From Crotalaria pallida (taxonomy: Eukaryota; Streptophyta; Magnoliopsida; Fabales; Fabaceae), in contig CM075649.1 in NCBI GenBank assembly GCA_037953625.1, positions 100,135,290 to 100,199,289 of the forward strand: DNA of 64,000 nt, given 5' to 3'. How positions within the stretch are numbered: position 1 is the stretch's first letter; each line of letters starts with the position of its first letter. The notes below the pieces were generated by a model. It saw nothing but the letters and a program-made list of their open reading frames with translations. It was not told the origin of the DNA and did no database searches. The translations under genes were made by a program, and so were the position numbers. Below, in pieces: positions 21,964 to 31,072 of this stretch.

Positions 21964-22546
21964 GGTGATGACAAAATAATTAACACTTGATCCATTTGTT
22001 AAGCTTGATCCACTTGGAGATGCAACTCCCCCTCACTATATGATACTTTTCACCTATCTAAAAAATTCAGCTTGAGCAAGATGTTATGACAATTTAATTT
22101 TAGCACCAAGCCTATGGTATTAGAGAATTTAACAATTATCAGAGTATATACCATAATTAGAGATTTTAGATGCAACAATATCAAGACAAGACAAGTGTAA
22201 TATCTCTCCCCCTTTTTGTCATACGCCAAAAAGATGTAACAATTTAGAAAAAGATCAAGGGAGGAGAGGTGCATCATCGGAAAACCCCATAACCAACTAT
22301 GCAAAAAAAAAAAAAAAAAAAACGGAGATATAATAACGATAAAGAGCTCCCCCTGAAGCTTTGCACAAACATCATGATGAAAACCAAATTCATTAACATA
22401 AAAACATCATAAAAGGTCCAAATCAAAGGTGCAATAAGAAACCCAAAGACTCAAAACACCAAGTTCTCAAAATACAGAAAATGTAACAAAGACCAATATG
22501 ATAAAAACAGAATGAAAACTAAGATAGACTGCAAAGGTCAACATCA

Positions 22547-22730
22547 TCAAAACATCGAAGGAACTGGATCATCTGGAGGAGGATAAAATCGAGAGAAGAG
22601 TTTAGAGGATGAAAAACTAGTAAGATTTGACAAAACTTTGAGGAAAATCTGAGTTTTGAGGAGAGAGATATGAGAAAACCGAGAGAGAAGAGGGTCGCAA
22701 AAACTTGAGTCTGAGAGTATATATAAACAG
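22547..22730 (-). promoter_or_regulatory. Promoter-like module in the envelope position, unit 1
   Basis: In sense: the palindrome cluster, then TTTATATATACTCTC (22712-22728), then a pyrimidine-rich leader (CTTCTCTCTCGG... CTCTCTCCTC). This looks like a plant promoter with its 5' UTR. Only short frames follow. The + strand also reads TATATAAAC here, so direction is uncertain. The unit 2 copy is at 30276-30459. Confidence 0.4.
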
Positions 22731-22738
22731 TTCAAAAT

Positions 22739-23129
22739 ACTCGAGTATATTCATAAATACTAGAGTTGTTCTTTAGGATATACTCGAGTTTTTGAAAATA
22801 TATTCGAGTCGGTCGTGACTCAGCCCAGATTTCCCCAGAAAAGTCGAGTAAAAATTGAAAAACTCGAGTTTGGTCCGAAAGTTCAAATTTCAGGAAAACG
22901 CAAAATACTCGAGTTTTTGGAAAATACTCGAGTTTGGTCTGAAAGTTCAAAAATTGGGGGTTTCGAAAGACTCGAGTGTTTTGAAAAACACTCGAGTATT
23001 TTAATAAAGACTCGAGTGTTTTTAGAAACACTCGAGTATTTTTATCAGACCCTGATTAAAAACTTTTTCAATTTAAAACTGATTTAATTTTGAATTAAAA
23101 TACTCGAGTGTTTTTGGAAAAACTCGAGT
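22739..23129. repeat. ACTCGAGT cluster in the Sirevirus 3' internal region
   Basis: More than ten perfect ACTCGAGT palindromes and degenerate copies in 390 bp, embedded in A/T-rich spacers. The unit 2 copy is at 30468-30858. Confidence 0.9.
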
Positions 23130-23343
23130 ATTTTGACAGAACAGAAAGTAAAAACTCAGTTTTAAAAGACCAAACACAAATCAAATACAAATGCTTCACT
23201 ACCAACTTGGAATACAGTACAGAATCACACACAATTAACATATACAATTTCAAATATCATCAAGAACAATTTAACTAAGAATCAATAACACATTAGAGTA
23301 AGACTAATATGGTGATTTTCCAAAAATGACACACACAATGCAA

Positions 23344-26238
23344 TTAGCCTATATTAGCTTCATCTAAAATACCAAGTTCTCTCCTAATATGATAAAAGGT
23401 GTCCCTTGGTAGAGGTTTTGTAAAAATGTCGGCTAATTGATTTGTGGTACTAACAAATTCAATTGTGCAATCACCCTTTTGTACATGATCTCTTAAAAAG
23501 TGATGTCTTATTTCAATGTGTTTAGTTCTTGAGTGATACACTGGATTCTTAGTCAAATTGATTGCACTCGTGTTATCGCATCTAATCGGAATATTTTCAA
23601 GTTTCAAACCAAAATCCGATAATTGTTGTTTCATCCATAACAGTTGAGCACAACAACTAAGATTGGCATCAGCAGGATACCACAAACCAGTGTTAATTGT
23701 TCCTTTTAGATACTTAAATATATGTTTAACTACGGATAGGTGAGATTCTTTAGGATTAGCTTGAAATCTAGCACACATGCATACACTAAACATAATATCC
23801 GGTCTAGATGCAGTGAGATATAGGAGACTACCTATCATACCCCTATACTTACTAACATCAACCGGTGTACCTTGTTCATCCTTGTCTAGGTAGCATGATG
23901 TGCTCATTGGAGTGTAGGCTTCCTTGCACTTGTCCAATCCGAATTTTTCAAGGAGTTCTTTGCAATATTTCCCCTGATGCACAAATATCCCCTCCTTGAC
24001 TTGCTTTATTTGTAAGCCTAGGAAGAACTTGAGTTCTCCCATCATTGACATTTCAAATTCCTTTTTCATCAAATTTGAAAACTTTCTACAAAGAGACACG
24101 TTAGTAGCACCGAAAATGATATCATCAACATAGATTTGTACTAACAAAATGTCATCCTTGGTTTTATAAATAAATAATGTATTATCAACCTTCCCTCTTT
24201 GAAACTTGTTTTCTAATAGAAAGGAACTCAATCGATCATACCAAGCTCTAGGAGCTTGTTTCAATCCATAGAGTGCCTTTTTCAATTTATAAACATGGTT
24301 TGGAAATTCACTATTTTCAAAACCGGGGGGTTGTTTGACATACACTTCTTCATTTATAAACCCATTCAAGAAAGCACTTTTAACATCCATTTGATATAAA
24401 GTGAATTTCATGATTGAAGCATAAGCAAGTAAAATTCGGATTGCTTCAAGACGTGCAACCGGAGCAAAGGTCTCATCATAATCGATACCTTCCTCTTGGT
24501 TGTACCCTTGAGCTACTAGTCTAGCTTTGTTTCTTATAATCAACCCGGATTCATCAAGTTTGTTTCTATAAATCCATTTAGTACCAATTATGGTATGATC
24601 ATCGGGTTTAGGGACTAGATCCCAAACTTCATTTCTTTCAAATTGGTTTAATTCTTCTTGCATAGCAAGAACCCAATGATCATCCTCAATGGCCTTTTTA
24701 ATTGAATCGGGTTCAATTTGAGAAACAAATGAGACATAGTGGCAAATGTTTTGAATAGACCTACGAGTAAGTACTCCCTTTGACATATCTCCTATGACTT
24801 TGTCTATAGGATGAGCCTTGACCGATCTCCAAGTTGGAGGAAGTTCTTCCCTTACTTCTCCTTCATCAACTTTTGAATTCTCTCTCTCTTTTTCTTCTTT
24901 TGAAAAGACAATGCCATCTTCACTAGCATCACATAAAACACTATCTTCTTTTGAAGACTCATTAAAAACCACATGAATTGATTCCTCAATAGTTAAAGTT
25001 CTTTTATTGAAAATTCTATAAGCTTTACTATGAGAAGAATAGCCTAAAAATATGCCTTCATCGGATTTGGAATCAAACTTGCCAAGGTGTTCTTTTCCAT
25101 TATTTAAAACAAAAACTTGGCATCCGAAGACATGAAAATGAGATATATTTGGCTTTCTTCCCTTGTAAAGTTCATAGGGGGTTTTATCCAAAGAGGGCCT
25201 TATCAAAATACGATTTAAAACATAACAAGCCGTATTGACGGCATCGACCCAAAAATATTGAGGTACTTGAGAATCATTTAACATGGTTCTAGCAAGTTCC
25301 TCTAGCACCCTATTTTTCCGCTCTACCACTCCGTTTTGTTCCGGAGTCCTTGGTGCGGAGAATTGATGCTCAATACCATTTTTAGCACAAAATCTATCAA
25401 ATTTGTGGTTTTCGAATTCACCACCATGATCGGTTCGAATAATAATTACTTTTTGATTTACTTGGTTTTGCAAAAGTTTGACATGATGTTTAAAAGATTT
25501 GTAGGTCTCACTCTTAGTAGTTAAAAATAAAGTCCAAGTAAACCTAGAGAAGTCATCAACAATCACCAATGCATAATAGTTTCCACCAAAGCTTTTTGCT
25601 TGTGATGGTCCAAACAAGTCCATATGAAGCATTTCTAATGGCCTTGATGTGGACATCACCATTTTTGATCCAAAGGTGTTTTTAGTTTGTTTACATTTCT
25701 TGCAAGGAGAACAAACACCTTCAATAGAAAAATTTAGCTTTGGTAAACCAACTACTAGATCTTTAGATTGTATTTTCTTCAATTGGTTTACATTAATATG
25801 AGCGGTCCTACGATGCCATAACCAAGTGTCATTTTCTTTGCTCACTAAACAAGTAGAGACCAAAGAAGTGACTTTGTTCAAATCAACTAAGTAAGTATTA
25901 TTTGACCTTCTACCAACAAATTTGATTGATTCATCTTTGTCACTTTTAATGAGGCAATGGGTAGAGGTAAAAACTACATGATTACCAACATCACATAATT
26001 GGCTTATGCTCAAGAGATTATGTTCTAATCCTTGAACATAGAGCACATTATCAATAATCAAGTTTGAAGAGTTTCCGACTTTACCAATACCAAGGATTTT
26101 GCCTTTGTTGTTGTCCCCATAAGTGACATAACCCTTTTCCTTTGGAGTAAGCTCAATGAAGTGCCGCTTATCTCCCGTCATGTGCTTCGAACATCCACTA
26201 TCAAGATACCACAATTGTTTTCCCGTTCGAAGGCACAC
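23344..26238 (-). CDS. pol: Sirevirus unit 1 pol polyprotein (protease, integrase, RT, defective RNase H)
   Basis: A 964-codon frame with no ATG at its start: it opens with GTG directly after an in-frame TAG. In order: protease WYLDSGCSKHMTG (catalytic D13); integrase zinc site H142-x4-H147...C179-x2-C182; integrase catalytic D207, D270, E306 with 35 residues between the last two; RT from about 538 (WDLVPKP) with YVDD at 703-706; RNase H from about 850. RNase H has an in-frame gap at about 860-862: GLWYPADANLS is joined straight to CCAQLLWMK. The ~50 residues that normally hold the first catalytic Asp and the Glu are gone, while RCDNTSA (888) and the end HIEIRHHFLRD remain. Reverse transcription by this copy should therefore fail without help. 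V331 here is Ala in unit 2. Confidence 0.9.
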   Translation of the reverse strand: MCLRTGKQLWYLDSGCSKHMTGDKRHFIELTPKEKGYVTYGDNNKGKILGIGKVGNSSNLIIDNVLYVQGLEHNLLSISQLCDVGNHVVFTSTHCLIKSDKDESIKFVGRRSNNTYLVDLNKVTSLVSTCLVSKENDTWLWHRRTAHINVNQLKKIQSKDLVVGLPKLNFSIEGVCSPCKKCKQTKNTFGSKMVMSTSRPLEMLHMDLFGPSQAKSFGGNYYALVIVDDFSRFTWTLFLTTKSETYKSFKHHVKLLQNQVNQKVIIIRTDHGGEFENHKFDRFCAKNGIEHQFSAPRTPEQNGVVERKNRVLEELARTMLNDSQVPQYFWVDAVNTACYVLNRILIRPSLDKTPYELYKGRKPNISHFHVFGCQVFVLNNGKEHLGKFDSKSDEGIFLGYSSHSKAYRIFNKRTLTIEESIHVVFNESSKEDSVLCDASEDGIVFSKEEKERENSKVDEGEVREELPPTWRSVKAHPIDKVIGDMSKGVLTRRSIQNICHYVSFVSQIEPDSIKKAIEDDHWVLAMQEELNQFERNEVWDLVPKPDDHTIIGTKWIYRNKLDESGLIIRNKARLVAQGYNQEEGIDYDETFAPVARLEAIRILLAYASIMKFTLYQMDVKSAFLNGFINEEVYVKQPPGFENSEFPNHVYKLKKALYGLKQAPRAWYDRLSSFLLENKFQRGKVDNTLFIYKTKDDILLVQIYVDDIIFGATNVSLCRKFSNLMKKEFEMSMMGELKFFLGLQIKQVKEGIFVHQGKYCKELLEKFGLDKCKEAYTPMSTSCYLDKDEQGTPVDVSKYRGMIGSLLYLTASRPDIMFSVCMCARFQANPKESHLSVVKHIFKYLKGTINTGLWYPADANLSCCAQLLWMKQQLSDFGLKLENIPIRCDNTSAINLTKNPVYHSRTKHIEIRHHFLRDHVQKGDCTIEFVSTTNQLADIFTKPLPRDTFYHIRRELGILDEANIG

Positions 26239-26251
26239 CTACAATATGAAA

Positions 26252-28030
26252 TCACTTGTTCACTTTGGGTACCCAAACAATGTTGGGTCCCTTAGGGTTA
26301 GTGTTGGGACTTTCTCCCTTCTTAATCCACATATAAGTGCCCTTTTTCATTTCAAACTTCTTAATGTGGCACTCAATGTTGATATGTCCAACTTTTCCAC
26401 AATAAGTACAAGTTGGTCTCTTTGATGAATTTTTCTTAGAAAATGTTCCAACCACCTTGTACTTTTTGTCCTTTTTATGAACATATCCTAAACCGGTTTT
26501 GTTGTGATTATGTCTTTGAGAGTTCAACAACCGGTTGAGGTTTCTATCACTATGTGAGATTGTGAGTTTGTTTTTCAACTCTTTCACTTCTTTTTCAAGA
26601 TCATCACATCTCTCACATGAAGTGATAATTTCCTCATGATTTGCACAATCACTTTGATGACTAGAATTAATAAGTTCCAAGGATTCATTTTGAAGTTTCA
26701 ACTCATTTATAGATTTTTGCAATTCATCAATTTCATGTTGAAACTCCAAAATTTTCTTTCCTTTTTCCTTATTAATTTTAGCAAGCCTTTTAAATTGAAT
26801 TAACATTTCATTGTAGGCTTCTTGCAAATCATCATATGAAATGGAGTTTGAAGAGGAACAAGAAGAACTAGAGGTTACCTCATCATCACTTTCACTCATG
26901 CCATGATTAGCTCTTGATGAGGACTCATGATTGTTCTTGGCCATGAGACAAAGGTTTGCATTTTCATCACCGGAGCTACTTGAAGATGATTCATTGCTCT
27001 TTTCCGGTGCATCCCAAACAATGTATGCACGCTTCCCTTTGGTCTCTTGGGTCTTCTTGTCATTCTTCTTCAAGAATGTGGCACATTCCATTCTTATGTG
27101 ACCAACCCCACCACATTCATGACACTTAACTCCATCATTGGTACTCTTTTCTCTTTGTTTGGAGTCTTGGGTTCTCTTGAAATTGGATGAAGATCCACCT
27201 TTCTTCCCTTTGAAGAATTTGTTGAATCTTTTCACAAACATCCCAAATTCTTCTTGATTTGGTTCACCATCGGAATCTCCACTTGTAGAGCATTCTTCAA
27301 CTTCTTTTGTAGCTTTGGTTGAAGCTTTGAGTGCTATGCTCTTTTTCTTTTTGTCCGATTCCTCATGCATCCCAAGTCTTGTAAGCTCCATCTCATGCTC
27401 TTGGAGTTTGCCAAACAAAGTGGCTAAGTCCATGCTATTTATGTCTCTAGATTCCTTGATGGCGGTTACCTTGGGTTGCCAACTCCTATCAAGACATCTT
27501 AGAATTTTGTTAGTAGTTTCACCATTGCGAAATACTTTTCCCAAGGAAATCAAATGATTAACAATGTGAGAGAATCGCCTTTGCAAGTCACTAATGGTTT
27601 CATTTGGCAACATGTGGAACAATTCATATTCGTGAGTTAGAGAATTCAATCTTGCATCTCTAACCTCACTTGTTCCCTCATGTGTGACTTGCAAAGTATC
27701 CCACATTTCTTTTGCCGATTTACATTGGGAGACTCTATAAAATTCATCATGGGATAAGGCCGAAAAGATGATGTTTTTAGCTTTTAAATCAAATGAAATT
27801 TTTCTCTTTTCATCATCATTCCAACTACTCCTTGGAATTTCAACAATTTCATCATTTATTTTCTTTTTGGGAATGAAAGGACCATTTTCAATTGCATCCC
27901 AAATATCCATATCAATTGCTTCAATAAAAACTTTCATGCGAGTTTTCCAATAAACATATCCTTCACCATTAAATAGTGGAGGACGGTTTATTGAAGCTCC
28001 TTCTCCACCAAAGTTATTGCAAGAGCCCAT
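26252..28030 (-). CDS. gag: Sirevirus unit 1 gag
   Basis: 592 codons from ATG 28030, about 57 bp after the primer site. The N-terminal half is the copia capsid domain (WKTRMKVFIEAID, then KEMWDTLQVTHEG, LQRRFSHIVNHL). There is a CCHC zinc knuckle near residue 302 (CHECGGVGHIRMEC), an acidic Ser-rich stretch, and a long predicted coiled coil (about 400-480). A second knuckle follows near 545 (CTYCGKVGHINIEC), and the product ends WVPKVNK. It forms the particle and binds RNA. The TGA at 26252-26254 is followed by pol in another frame, so pol needs recoding or splicing, or the junction is damaged. This is the only intact gag in the window. Confidence 0.92.
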   Translation of the reverse strand: MGSCNNFGGEGASINRPPLFNGEGYVYWKTRMKVFIEAIDMDIWDAIENGPFIPKKKINDEIVEIPRSSWNDDEKRKISFDLKAKNIIFSALSHDEFYRVSQCKSAKEMWDTLQVTHEGTSEVRDARLNSLTHEYELFHMLPNETISDLQRRFSHIVNHLISLGKVFRNGETTNKILRCLDRSWQPKVTAIKESRDINSMDLATLFGKLQEHEMELTRLGMHEESDKKKKSIALKASTKATKEVEECSTSGDSDGEPNQEEFGMFVKRFNKFFKGKKGGSSSNFKRTQDSKQREKSTNDGVKCHECGGVGHIRMECATFLKKNDKKTQETKGKRAYIVWDAPEKSNESSSSSSGDENANLCLMAKNNHESSSRANHGMSESDDEVTSSSSCSSSNSISYDDLQEAYNEMLIQFKRLAKINKEKGKKILEFQHEIDELQKSINELKLQNESLELINSSHQSDCANHEEIITSCERCDDLEKEVKELKNKLTISHSDRNLNRLLNSQRHNHNKTGLGYVHKKDKKYKVVGTFSKKNSSKRPTCTYCGKVGHINIECHIKKFEMKKGTYMWIKKGESPNTNPKGPNIVWVPKVNK

Positions 28031-28086
28031 TTAGTTTCCAAACGGATCTTTTTCGAAAAAGTTGTTACACTCGATCTTTCGACCGA

Positions 28087-28098
28087 GCTCTGATATCA
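28087..28098 (-). other. Sirevirus unit 1 primer binding site, one mismatch
   Basis: GCTCTGATATCA on the + strand. Unit 2 has the standard GCTCTGATACCA, so unit 1 has one substitution in the tRNA-pairing sequence. Confidence 0.85.
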
Positions 28099-28100
28099 CT

Positions 28101-29678
28101 TGTTGGAAACCAACAAGCGGGCTAAGCAAATACTAGAGGGGGGGTGAATAGTATTTTGAAGCACTAATACCAAATATTTCGATTGATAATTGAAGAATGG
28201 AGCTAAGACTGAATTTTATGCAATCAGACACAAAATACTCGAGTCTTTTGTGAAATACTCGAGTTTTTCAGTGATGAACAACTCGAGTCTTTTCTGAAAT
28301 ACTCGAGTTTTTCCTATCAGATATGGGAAAAACCAGAAACGAAAATTCAGCAATTTAACTCAAATCAATTCAATAATAAACAGGAACTTATCCAACAGAA
28401 TAGCAAGCAATCTAAATAACTTTTAAACACAAAGATTCCTTGAACTTGCTACCTAATTGTATAAATCCTAATTGATTGAAATGACTTAAGTCTATTGAGC
28501 TAGAAAGTAGATTAAAAGCAATAAACCAACACTCAAGCAATTTTATCCTGGTTCACTCCAACAATGAGCTACATCCAGTCCTCCTAATCACTTAGGAGTT
28601 TCTACTAATAATCAAATTGTTAGAAATTACAAAGGATTGCTTGAGAATGGCCTCACTCAACCTAACCCTTTCAAGAGTGTACCAAACTCTTGATTTCTAC
28701 CCCAATTTGATTCCGGTGATTGAAGAACTCTTCACAAAGCTTCCTTGAACTCCCTTCAAGAAACTCCACCGGGCTAGGAACCTCCTAGTCTTGTGCTTGA
28801 GAACCTCTCAAGACTTCCAACACCCTAAGCCACTTAGGGTTTGCTTGGGAACAATCCAAGACTTTGAATAATCAAGCTTTTTGTATGTGTATTACTAATC
28901 TCACAATGGATTAGCACAAATAAGCACAGCTCAATGTAAGAATTGAGGCCTAAAACTCAACTTGGAATAAAATGACAATATGAGTGAGAAGTTGAGTTTT
29001 TTTGGGAATTAACACTTGAGAAAAGGAAATTATGAAAGCTTGTGATCAATAATGTGTTGTTGTCTTGTTTGTTCTTGCACAAATTCAAAGAGAAATTTTA
29101 CAATTAGGTTCTGAATTCTCTCTTGGGGTTGGATGATACTCAAATGCCCTCAATTGGGTTTTTGAGTTTCTCCAACGTTCATTTTTGCTGACTGGACAAA
29201 AATACTCGAGTCTTTTGGTAAATACTCGAGTCTTTTTGGTCGGTCACGAGTGAATTGGTGCACGAACAAGACTAACGGTCATAATTGCTGACCTGGCACA
29301 AATACTCGAGTTTTTCTATAAATACTCGAGTATATACTCCAGTCTTTATCAAAATACTCGAGTATTTTGATCAGATATGGGAAAAATTATTTTTCAATTT
29401 TATTTTTCCTCTCAAGTATTAATTTTTGGTCAATCTCAACTTAATAAACATATAAAAATTTATTCCTAGAAGAGACTAACTATTTCTACCCACTCTCAAC
29501 CACTCTCAACATAAATTAGAAATTTACAATTAATATTTGATTGAGAATGATTGGACACTTGTCTTCTTTTCTTGACTTCTTGTTGATGTTGATGTTGCAA
29601 TATCTTCAAGGCATGATTTGTTAATTATTTTGTCATCATCAAAACATAATCCACCTAATTAGGAGCATTGAATTCACA
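28101..29678 (-). repeat. Sirevirus LTR b (shared middle LTR)
   Basis: 1,578 bp. It serves as 5' LTR of unit 1 and 3' LTR of unit 2. It has no target duplication on either side, as expected for a shared LTR. Confidence 0.95.
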
Positions 29679-29692
29679 ATCTCCCCCTTTTT
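29679..29692 (-). other. Sirevirus unit 2 polypurine tract
   Basis: Same AAAAAGGGGGAGAT as unit 1, directly before LTR b in sense; extra tracts are repeated 7,729 bp from those of unit 1. Confidence 0.9.
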
Positions 29693-31072
29693 GGTGATGA
29701 CAAAATAATTAACACTTGATCCATTTGTTAAGCTTGATCCACTTGGAGATGCAACTCCCCCTCACTATATGATACTTTTCACCTATCTAAAAAATTCAGC
29801 TTGAGCAAGATGTTATGACAATTTAATTTTAGCACCAAGCCTATGGTATTAGAGAATTTAACAATTATCAGAGTATATACCATAATTAGAGATTTTAGAT
29901 GCAACAATATCAAGACAAGACAAGTGTAATATCTCTCCCCCTTTTTGTCATACGCCAAAAAGATGTAACAATTTAGAAAAAGATCAAGGGAGGAGAGGTG
30001 CATCATCGGAAAACCCCATAACCAACTATGCAAAAAAAAAAAAAAAAAAAACGGAGATATAATAACGATAAAGAGCTCCCCCTGAAGCTTTGCACAAACA
30101 TCATGATGAAAACCAAATTCATTAACATAAAAACATCATAAAAGGTCCAAATCAAAGGTGCAATAAGAAACCCAAAGACTCAAAACACCAAGTTCTCAAA
30201 ATACAGAAAATGTAACAAAGACCAATATGATAAAAACAGAATGAAAACTAAGATAGACTGCAAAGGTCAACATCATCAAAACATCGAAGGAACTGGATCA
30301 TCTGGAGGAGGATAAAATCGAGAGAAGAGTTTAGAGGATGAAAAACTAGTAAGATTTGACAAAACTTTGAGGAAAATCTGAGTTTTGAGGAGAGAGATAT
30401 GAGAAAACCGAGAGAGAAGAGGGTCGCAAAAACTTGAGTCTGAGAGTATATATAAACAGTTCAAAATACTCGAGTATATTCATAAATACTAGAGTTGTTC
30501 TTTAGGATATACTCGAGTTTTTGAAAATATATTCAAGTCGGTCGTGACTCAGCCCAGATTTCCCCAGAAAAGTCGAGTAAAAATTGAAAAACTCGAGTTT
30601 GGTCCGAAAGTTCAAATTTCAGGAAAACGCAAAATACTCGAGTTTTTGGAAAATACTCGAGTTTGGTCTGAAAGTTCAAAAATTGGGGGTTTCGAAAGAC
30701 TCGAGTGTTTTGAAAAACACTCGAGTATTTTAATAAAGACTCGAGTGTTTTTAGAAACACTCGAGTATTTTTATCAGACCCTGATTAAAAACTTTTTCAA
30801 TTTAAAACTGATTTAATTTTGAATTAAAATACTCGAGTGTTTTTGGAAAAACTCGAGTATTTTGACAGAACAGAAAGTAAAAACTCAGTTTTAAAAGACC
30901 AAACACAAATCAAATACAAATGCTTCACTACCAACTTGGAATACAGTACAGAATCACACACAATTAACATATACAATTTCAAATATCATCAAGAACAATT
31001 TAACTAAGAATCAATAACACATTAGAGTAAGACTAATATGGTGATTTTCCAAAAATGACACACACAATGCAA
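29693..31072 (-). other. Sirevirus unit 2 region between pol and 3' LTR
   Basis: Copy of 21964-23343 at +7,729. The A run (30032-30051) is also 20 bases. One visible change turns ATTCGAGT into ATTCAAGT at 30533. The palindrome cluster is at 30468-30858. Confidence 0.7.

Larger units (their letters stand above)
21964..23343 (-). other. Sirevirus unit 1 region between pol and 3' LTR
   Basis: No envelope-like ORF. It contains extra purine tracts, a 20-base A run (22303-22322), a promoter-like module (about 22547-22730) and a dense ACTCGAGT cluster (22739-23129). Frames of 84-99 codons here follow the repeats and show no domain. Confidence 0.7.

Noticed and set aside
22303..22322. Poly(A) tail of a processed retrogene
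   Set aside because: The A run is on the strand opposite to the element, inside the repeated unit, and no gene-like sequence precedes it.
22739..23129. Many CTCGAG sites as cloning or adaptor contamination
   Set aside because: The motif is ACTCGAGT with degenerate versions, repeats in both units and all LTRs, and has counterparts with other cores in other families.
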